This document shows, one piece after another, positions 1 through 4,959 of a stretch of 5,980 bases of DNA. Positions within the stretch are counted from its first letter, which is position 1. The number at the start of each line of letters is the position of its first letter. Below the pieces are notes generated by a model. That model saw only the letters and a list, made by a program, of their open reading frames with translations, was not told the origin of the DNA and searched no databases. The DNA is from JACVRW01 sp035705985. GTDB taxonomy: Bacteria > Actinomycetota > Thermoleophilia > Solirubrobacterales > Thermoleophilaceae. A program made the translations under genes and the position numbers. The stretch is from the NCBI GenBank assembly GCA_035705985.1, contig DASSVP010000255.1, positions 1 through 5,980 of the forward strand. The letters are read 5' to 3'.

Positions 1-1137
1 CACCTCACCGGCTATCTCGAGGAGGTCGACGAGCGGCCGCCGCCGATCGAGGCCGCCATGCGGATGTCGGGCACGAAGCCGGGGCGCACGGCGCTCGGCG
101 CGGCCGCGGCCGCGGGGGTGCGCCACATGGCCCACCGCTTCATCGTCGGCGAATCGCCGCGCGCGGCCCTCAAGACGATCCGCCACCTGTGGGACAACGG
201 CGCGGCGGTGTCGCTCGACCTGCTCGGCGAGGCGACGGTGACGCAGCCCGAGGCCGACCGCTACGCCGCGCGCTGCATGGATGCGCTCGAGACGCTCGGC
301 GAGGCGGCGCCGTCGTGGCCGGAGCAGCCCGTGCTGGAGGCCGACTCGCTCGGCCCGCTGCCGCGCGTGAACCTGTCCGTGAAGGTGTCCGCGCTCACGC
401 CGCTGCTGCGCCCTGAGGCGCCGGAGGTCGGGCGCGAGGACGCGGCGCGCAGGATGCGCCCGCTCCTGGAGCGGGCGAGGGAGCTCGGCGCGCACCTCCA
501 CATCGACATGGAGTCCGTGGACACCGTGGAGGCCACGCTCGGGCTCGTGTTCGAGCTGCTCGACGACGAGGAGCTCCGCGACGGGCCGTCCGTGGGGATC
601 GTGATGCAGGCGTACCTGCGCGAGTCTCCCGACCACCTCGAGCAGGTGATCGAGTGGGCTCGCGGAAGCGAGCGCTCCCAGCCGTTGGTGGTCCGGCTCG
701 TGAAGGGCGCCTACTGGGACCACGAGGTGGTGGACGCGCGCCAGCACGGGTGGACGCCGCCGGTGTTCGAGGAGAAGCGCGACTCCGACCGCAACTTCGA
801 GCGGCTCACCGTGCGCCTGCTCGAGGCCTGGCCGTCGCTCAGGCCCGCCATCGCGTCGCACAACCTCCGCTCGGTGGCGCACGCGGTAGCGGCCGCCCGC
901 GAACTCGGCCGCGAGGACCGCGACCTGGAGTTCCAGGTGCTGCGCGGGCTCGGCGACGACCTGGCCGCCGCGCTCGCGGACCTCGGCCACCGCGTGCGGA
1001 TCTACTGCCCGGTGGGCGACCTGGTCGCCGGGATGGCCTACCTGGTGCGGCGCCTGCTCGAGAACACCTCGAACGAGTCGTTCCTCGGCGAGCAGCAGCG
1101 CGGGACGCCGCTCGAGGAGCTGCTGGCCGCGCCGTGA
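1..1137 (+). CDS. putA: Proline dehydrogenase, PutA-type, 5'-partial
   Basis: FAD-dependent proline dehydrogenase, which oxidises L-proline to P5C and passes electrons to the quinone pool. The frame is open from base 1, so the true start lies upstream; 378 residues are visible. PutA-family PRODH motifs appear in order: VNLSVKVSAL (367-396), IDMES (502-516), a GIVMQAYLRES strand, LVKGAYWD (697-720), SHNLRS (856-873), EFQVLRG (928-948) and a C-terminal YLVRRLLEN (1039-1065). That last motif carries the Arg-Arg...Glu known in PutA to bind the proline carboxylate and amine. An internal ATG at 58 is not a credible start because PutA-like sequence (HLTGYLEEVDERPPP) precedes it. The protein ends just after the barrel, where a bifunctional PutA would continue into its dehydrogenase half; that half is the next gene, overlapping by 4 bp. 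The symbol covers only the PRODH half of putA. Identity is confident; the N-terminal length is unknown. Confidence 0.95.
   Translation, partial: HLTGYLEEVDERPPPIEAAMRMSGTKPGRTALGAAAAAGVRHMAHRFIVGESPRAALKTIRHLWDNGAAVSLDLLGEATVTQPEADRYAARCMDALETLGEAAPSWPEQPVLEADSLGPLPRVNLSVKVSALTPLLRPEAPEVGREDAARRMRPLLERARELGAHLHIDMESVDTVEATLGLVFELLDDEELRDGPSVGIVMQAYLRESPDHLEQVIEWARGSERSQPLVVRLVKGAYWDHEVVDARQHGWTPPVFEEKRDSDRNFERLTVRLLEAWPSLRPAIASHNLRSVAHAVAAARELGREDRDLEFQVLRGLGDDLAAALADLGHRVRIYCPVGDLVAGMAYLVRRLLENTSNESFLGEQQRGTPLEELLAAP
1114..1119 (+). promoter_or_regulatory. Possible Shine-Dalgarno for the P5C dehydrogenase gene
   Basis: GAGGAG lies inside the end of the PRODH gene, 14 nt before the GTG start at 1134. 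The spacing is longer than ideal, so translational coupling through the GTGA overlap may matter more than this site. Confidence 0.3.
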
Positions 1138-2699
1138 CCGCCCCCTCCTCGCCGGCCTTCCGCAACGAGCCGATCCTCGAGCTGCGGCGGGCTCCCGTCC
1201 GCGAATCCCTGCTCGAGGCCCTCCGGGAGCTCGATTCGAGACTTCCCGTTCACGTTCCCGTGTCGATCGGTGGCGACGATCTAGCCGACGAGACGTTCAG
1301 CTCGACGGATCCGGGCAACCCCGAGCGCATCGTCGCCTGGGCGGGAAGGAGCTCGGAGCAGGACGCCGCGGCCGCGGTCGAGGCGGCCGGGCGCGGCTTT
1401 CACGAGTGGAGCGAGCGGTCCGCTGCCGACCGCGCCGAGGTGCTTCGTGCGGCTGCCGCGATCCTCCGCGAGCGGCGGCTCGAGCTGGCGGCCCTTCAGG
1501 TGCGCGAGTGCGCGAAGCCGTGGCCGGAGGCCGACGGGGACGTGTGCGAGGCGATCGACTTCCTCGAGTACTACGCGCGCGAGGCGCTGGTGCTCGACGA
1601 GGGCAGGGAGCTGGTGCAGGTGCCCGGCGAGCGCAACACGATGCGCTACGCGCCGCGCGGCGTGGCCGCAGTCATCGCGCCCTGGAACTTTCCGCTCGCG
1701 ATCCCGTGCGGCATGACGGCCGCCGCACTGGCGGCAGGCAACGCCGCGGTGCTGAAGCCGGCGGAGCAGGCGCCGGCGAGCGCCGGGGCCCTCGTCGACG
1801 CGCTCCACGATGCGGGCGTGCCGCGCGAGGCGCTGTCGCTCCTGCCCGGCTACGGCGAGGTGGGCGCCGCTCTCGTGCGCAACCCGGGCGTGCACACGAT
1901 CGCGTTCACCGGGTCGAGCGCGGTGGGACTCGAGATCCTGCGCGCGTCCGCCGAGACTCCCGACGGCCAGCACCACGTGAAGCGCGTGGTCTCCGAGATG
2001 GGCGGCAAGAACTGCGTGATCGTGGACGCGGACGCCGACCTCGACGAGGTCGTGCCGGAGGTCGTCTACTCGGCGTTCGGGTACGCCGGGCAGAAGTGCT
2101 CCGCCGCCGCGCGCGTGCTCGTGCACGAGGCCGCCGCGGACACCCTGCTCGAGCGCCTCGCCGGGGCCGTGCGCGTGCTCGAGGTCGGCCAGGCCGAGCG
2201 CTTCGCCACCGAGGTCCCGCCGGTGATCGAGCGCGAGGCGCAGGAGCGAGTGCGGCACTACGCCGCGATGGCGGAGCCGATCGCCCGGGTGGAGTCGGTT
2301 CCGGACGAGGGCTGGTTCGCCCCGCCCACGCTCGTGGCCGACCTGCCCGACGACTCGCCGATCGTGAGCGACGAGATCTTCGGCCCGCTCCTCGCGGTGG
2401 GCCGCGTGACGGACGTGGACGAGGCGTGCGACATCGTCGAGGCCCTGCCGTTCGCGCTCACCGGCGGGCTCTTCTCGCGCAGCCCTGGCACGGTCGAGCG
2501 GGTGGCCGCGCGCCTGCCCGTGGGCAACCTCTACGTGAACCGCGGCATCACGGGCGCGATGGTCGGCCGGCAGCCGTTCGGCGGCAACCGACGCTCCGGG
2601 ATCGGGTCGAAGGCCGGCGGGCCGGACTATCTCCTGCAGTTCGTGGAGCCGCGCGTGGTGAGCGAAAACACCATGCGGCATGGAATACCCGTGGAATAA
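1134..2699 (+). CDS. pruA: L-glutamate gamma-semialdehyde (P5C) dehydrogenase
   Basis: NAD(P)-dependent aldehyde dehydrogenase that converts glutamate semialdehyde, the hydrolysed P5C made by the preceding gene, to glutamate. It is 521 residues from GTG 1134, a normal length for a monofunctional P5CDH. Aldehyde dehydrogenase hallmarks are present: APWNFP with Asn185, the cofactor-loop FTGSS (258-262), EMGGKN with general base Glu288, GQKCSA with catalytic Cys322, EIFGPL (414-419) and QPFGGNRRSGIGSKAGG near the C-terminus, typical of P5CDH. The start forms GTGA with the upstream TGA. The first residues, PAFRNEPILEL followed by a helical stretch and VPVSIGG, resemble the linker entering the dehydrogenase half of bifunctional PutA, which supports this start. 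The frame stays open upstream to 654, but that part only shadows PRODH. Family and function are secure; NAD preference is assumed from the family. Confidence 0.96.
   Translation: MTAPSSPAFRNEPILELRRAPVRESLLEALRELDSRLPVHVPVSIGGDDLADETFSSTDPGNPERIVAWAGRSSEQDAAAAVEAAGRGFHEWSERSAADRAEVLRAAAAILRERRLELAALQVRECAKPWPEADGDVCEAIDFLEYYAREALVLDEGRELVQVPGERNTMRYAPRGVAAVIAPWNFPLAIPCGMTAAALAAGNAAVLKPAEQAPASAGALVDALHDAGVPREALSLLPGYGEVGAALVRNPGVHTIAFTGSSAVGLEILRASAETPDGQHHVKRVVSEMGGKNCVIVDADADLDEVVPEVVYSAFGYAGQKCSAAARVLVHEAAADTLLERLAGAVRVLEVGQAERFATEVPPVIEREAQERVRHYAAMAEPIARVESVPDEGWFAPPTLVADLPDDSPIVSDEIFGPLLAVGRVTDVDEACDIVEALPFALTGGLFSRSPGTVERVAARLPVGNLYVNRGITGAMVGRQPFGGNRRSGIGSKAGGPDYLLQFVEPRVVSENTMRHGIPVE
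2681..2698 (+). repeat. Short direct repeat TGGAATA x2, 11-bp period
   Basis: TGGAATA occurs at 2681-2687 and again at 2692-2698, one helical turn apart. It spans the last codons of the P5C dehydrogenase gene and lies just before the small membrane protein gene. It could be an activator site or chance; coding constraint applies to most of it. Confidence 0.25.
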
Positions 2700-2701
2700 G
2701 T

Positions 2702-2707
2702 GGGTAC
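2702..2707 (+). promoter_or_regulatory. Possible SigB/SigF-like -10 element GGGTAC
   Basis: GGGTAC sits 9 nt before the ATG of the GlsB-like gene. It matches the -10 consensus of general-stress sigma factors (GGGTA plus pyrimidine), and the distance would give a nearly leaderless mRNA. No GTTT-type -35 is visible at the expected distance upstream, so support is weak. Confidence 0.2.
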
Positions 2708-2716
2708 CGGCGGCTC

Positions 2717-2998
2717 ATGATCGGAGCAATCATTCTCGGCCTGCTGGCCGGATTCATAGCCAAGGCGCTCATGCCGGGCCACGATCCGGGCGGGTTCTTC
2801 GTAACGATCCTGCTTGGTCTCGCGGGCGCCCTCGTGGGCTTTTTCCTGTTCACGGAGCTGCTTGGCATCGGCGACAACGAGGCGTTCGACCTCGGTGGCC
2901 TGGTCGGCGCGATCATCGGCACGATGATCCTGCTGGGGATTTGGAGGCTCGTCGCGGGACGTGACGACCGGCCACGCAGGACGGCCGCGACGCCGTAA
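2717..2998 (+). CDS. GlsB/YeaQ/YmgE-family small stress membrane protein
   Basis: A 93-residue integral membrane protein of the family annotated as transglycosylase-associated or GlsB/YeaQ/YmgE stress-response proteins, whose biochemical role is not established. Three Gly-rich hydrophobic segments are visible: residues 2-18, about 27-49 and about 59-80. They are separated by a short MPGHDPGG loop and an acidic GIGDNEAFD loop; both the MPG..PGG turn and the GGLVGAIIG third helix are family features. The tail (RDDRPRRTAATP) is basic and probably cytoplasmic. Length fits the family (about 80-95 aa). ATG 2717 is the only sensible start because the first helix begins at residue 2. There is no strong Shine-Dalgarno. 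It follows the proline genes by 17 bp in the same direction, so read-through transcription is likely, but a separate stress promoter is possible. Its GC content is visibly lower than that of the proline genes. Confidence 0.85.
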   Translation: MIGAIILGLLAGFIAKALMPGHDPGGFFVTILLGLAGALVGFFLFTELLGIGDNEAFDLGGLVGAIIGTMILLGIWRLVAGRDDRPRRTAATP

Positions 2999-3006
2999 CA
3001 GCTCCG

Positions 3007-3033
3007 TTTACGCGGCGGGTCACCCTCTAATGT
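3007..3033 (+). promoter_or_regulatory. Possible promoter, nearly leaderless, for the PHP-CysC gene
   Basis: TAATGT (3028-3033) fits the actinobacterial -10 pattern TANNNT. TTTACG (3007-3012) is a 4/6 match to a -35, with a short 15-bp spacer. The predicted transcript start, near 3040, falls about 4 nt before GTG 3044. This favours GTG 3044 over GTG 3032, because the latter lies inside the -10 element. The call rests on pattern only. Confidence 0.35.
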
Positions 3034-3043
3034 GTGGCTCGCC

Positions 3044-4492
3044 GTGAGCGCCCCTGCCTTCGATCTTCAGTCGCATTCGCTCCATTCGGACGGCGATCTG
3101 CCGGCCGCTCAGGTGGTCGAGAACGCCGCCCGGGCGGGCGTGGAGCTGCTCGCGCTGTCGGATCACGACACGGTCGACGGCGTGGACGAGGCACTCGCCG
3201 CCGGCGCGGTCCACGGCGTGCGCGTCGTGCCCGCCACGGAGATCTCGGCCGTCGACGGAGAGTACGAGGATCTGCACGTCCTCGGCTACGGGATCGACCA
3301 CCGCAGCTCGCTGCTCGGCGAGCGCCTGCTCGACGCGCGCGCGGACCGCGAGCGCCGAGCCGACGCGATGGCCGAGCGGCTCCGCCGGCTCGGCTTCGAG
3401 ATCGACCCTGCCCCGATCGAGGCGCGCAAGGCGAAGGGCAAGCCGGTGGGAAGGCCGCATCTCGCGGCGGCCGTGCTGGCGCATCCGGCGAATTCAGACC
3501 GTCTGTCCTCTGAGGGCCACACAGACGTCTCGTCCTTCATTCCGGCGTATCTCATTCAGGGCAAGCCTGGTTACGTCGGCAGAACGCACCCGACCGTCGC
3601 CGAAGCCATTCAGTGGATCCACGACGCGGCCGGAGTGGCCGTGTGGGCGCATCCGTTCTGGGACATTCACGACAGCGACGAAGTGCGCGATGCGATAGCG
3701 CGCTATCGGGACGCGGGCCTGGATGGGGTCGAGGTCTTCTATCCGTCCCATACCCCAGAGCAGACCCGGCTGCTTGCCGGGTTGACGGCGGAGCTGGGGC
3801 TCCTCAGCACCGGCTCCTCCGACTACCACGGGCCCGAGCACCGTCTCTTCTCCAAGTTCAGGGACTTCGACGTGCACGGCTGCAGGCCCAACCTCGGGCC
3901 GATCGCGCACGGCACGCTCGCGGCTCCCGCCCGGAGCGGCTCGGGGCTGTGCTTCTGGCTCACCGGCCTGTCGGGATCAGGCAAGTCGACGGTCGGCCGG
4001 CTCGCCGCCGGCCGGCTGCGCGACCTCGGTCACCACGTGGAGGTGCTCGACGGGGACGACGTGCGCCAGAACCTGTGCGCCGGCCTCGGCTTCTCGCGCG
4101 AGGACCGCGACGTGAACGTGCGCCGGATCGCCTGGGTGGCGGACCTCCTCTCGCGCAACAGCGTCATCACGTTCGTAGCCGCCGTGTCTCCCTATCGCGC
4201 TACCCGGGACGAGGCCCGCGCGCGGATGGGCGAGCGCTTCGTGGAGGTGCACGTGCGCGCCTCGGTGGAGGAGTGCGAGCGCCGTGACGTGAAGGGCCTG
4301 TACGAGCGCGCCCGCGCCGGTCAGATCCAGGCGTTCACCGGCGTATCGGATCCGTACGAGGAGCCGCAGGCGCCGGAGCTCACGCTCGAGACCGAGTCGG
4401 AGACGCCCGAGGAGTCGGCCCGCAAGCTCGTCGAGTACGTGGAGCGCAGGCTCGCGGGCGCCGCGGAGCGGGCGCCGGCGCCCAGCGCCTAG
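3044..4492 (+). CDS. cysC: Fusion of PHP-domain phosphoesterase and APS kinase (CysC)
   Basis: A 482-residue two-domain protein. Residues 1-~290 form a PHP metal-dependent phosphoesterase of the TrpH/YciV/Cv1693 type: DLQSHSLHSDG (7-17), DHD (40-42), Glu66 in ATEIS, His78 in HVLGYG, GRPHLA, YLIQGKPGYV, His203 in AHPFWD, and SDYHG with Asp260/His262. Residues ~302-475 form a complete adenylyl-sulfate kinase, which phosphorylates APS on its 3'-hydroxyl to give PAPS. It has P-loop GLSGSGKST (308-316), LDGDDVR (335-341), GFSREDRDVNVRR, VSPYR with Ser382 at the family's phospho-serine position, RDVKGLYERARAG and FTGVSDPYEEP. The two are joined by about 15 Ala/Gly/Ser-rich residues. In the first PHP motif the usual HxH reads QxH, so one metal ligand is changed. 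Known PHP relatives hydrolyse 3',5'-bisphosphonucleotides such as PAP, the by-product of PAPS use; a matching role here is inference. GTG 3032 is an alternative start (486 aa). Neither cysD/cysN nor a PAPS reductase gene is in view. Confidence 0.92.
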   Translation: MSAPAFDLQSHSLHSDGDLPAAQVVENAARAGVELLALSDHDTVDGVDEALAAGAVHGVRVVPATEISAVDGEYEDLHVLGYGIDHRSSLLGERLLDARADRERRADAMAERLRRLGFEIDPAPIEARKAKGKPVGRPHLAAAVLAHPANSDRLSSEGHTDVSSFIPAYLIQGKPGYVGRTHPTVAEAIQWIHDAAGVAVWAHPFWDIHDSDEVRDAIARYRDAGLDGVEVFYPSHTPEQTRLLAGLTAELGLLSTGSSDYHGPEHRLFSKFRDFDVHGCRPNLGPIAHGTLAAPARSGSGLCFWLTGLSGSGKSTVGRLAAGRLRDLGHHVEVLDGDDVRQNLCAGLGFSREDRDVNVRRIAWVADLLSRNSVITFVAAVSPYRATRDEARARMGERFVEVHVRASVEECERRDVKGLYERARAGQIQAFTGVSDPYEEPQAPELTLETESETPEESARKLVEYVERRLAGAAERAPAPSA

Positions 4493-4944
4493 TGCTCGTG
4501 GCCGTCGCCGTCGTCGTCGCCGTCGTGATGGTGAGGGTGGCCTCCGCCCGGCACTCCCTCGACCAGCACGCCCTGGCTCCACTGCTGGACCTCTGACGTG
4601 TTGTCCTTCGGATGCGACACGAGGGCCATCGCCATCGCCATCGCCGCTCTGCCGACGACGAACTGAGCCGAGCCGGGCTCGAGTTTCGTCTGGATCATCC
4701 AGGTCGAGCCGGGCTCGAACGGCAGGCGCTCCTTGGGGCTCTCCGCGTGACCGCCCAGGTGCTGGCCGCTGAGGCCGGTCGACGCGGCGCGGACGTCGCC
4801 GTCCTGCTGCCAGACCCAGACCCGCATCCACTCGATCAGGTCATCCTCGCTCACCGGCCCCATCGCGCACACGCTGAGCGTGTCGTCCGGGTCCGACGGC
4901 TTGCCGGCCAGGAGGTGCAGCGTGGGGTTGAACTTGGAGAGCAT
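4489..4944 (-). CDS. Unrecognised 151-aa protein with His/Asp-rich C-terminal tail
   Basis: I do not recognise a family. The 151-residue product has no signal peptide or membrane helix and appears cytosolic. Its body has an acidic, Trp-containing stretch (SEDDLIEWMRVWVWQQDGD), a block FEPGSTWMIQTKLEPGSAQF that reads like beta strands, and an Ala-Met run AAMAMAMALV. It has one Cys (residue 26). The last 19 residues, GGGHPHHHDGDDDGDGHEH, hold six His, five Asp and one Glu, suggesting divalent-metal binding, but no fold supports an enzymatic call. ATG at 4944-4942 is preceded by GGAG directly abutting the start, too close for an ideal ribosome site. The upstream TPR gene ends 15 bp away in the same reading frame, so the two are probably co-transcribed. 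Its stop overlaps the stop of the convergent PHP-CysC gene. It is believed real because the non-Arg-rich composition is protein-like, unlike the antisense shadow frames. Confidence 0.7.
   Translation of the reverse strand: MLSKFNPTLHLLAGKPSDPDDTLSVCAMGPVSEDDLIEWMRVWVWQQDGDVRAASTGLSGQHLGGHAESPKERLPFEPGSTWMIQTKLEPGSAQFVVGRAAMAMAMALVSHPKDNTSEVQQWSQGVLVEGVPGGGHPHHHDGDDDGDGHEH
4625..4645. repeat. Hexamer tandem repeat GCCATC x3.5
   Basis: Three perfect GCCATC units plus GCC lie inside the His-tail gene. On the minus strand they encode the alternating Ala-Met run (AMAMAMA). A second low-complexity block of GCCGTC/GTC units at 4501-4527 encodes the Asp-Gly-rich part of the tail. Such tracts may vary in length between strains. 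Confidence 0.6.
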
Positions 4945-4959
4945 CTCCAGCCGATCGTC

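Noticed and set aside
654..1133. Upstream extension of the P5C dehydrogenase frame to 654
   Set aside because: Translation is Arg/Ala/Gly/Pro-rich shadow of the PRODH gene; recognisable PutA-like sequence starts only after GTG 1134.
1281..2681. 466-codon antisense open frame
   Set aside because: It lies entirely opposite the P5C dehydrogenase, is full of His/Arg/Ala as expected from reversed high-GC codons, and has no family motif.
1406..2716. Long frame running into the GlsB-like gene from within the P5C dehydrogenase
   Set aside because: The upstream part is an Arg-rich out-of-frame shadow; only the portion from ATG 2717 forms a membrane protein.
2994..3012. CGTAA...TTACG inverted repeat as a terminator after the GlsB-like gene
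   Set aside because: The stem is only 5 bp with a 9-nt loop, has no T-run, and overlaps the possible -35 of the next promoter.
3977..4831. 284-codon minus-strand frame across the kinase domain and His-tail gene
   Set aside because: Arg/Gly/Pro-rich shadow composition; it conflicts with two better-supported genes.
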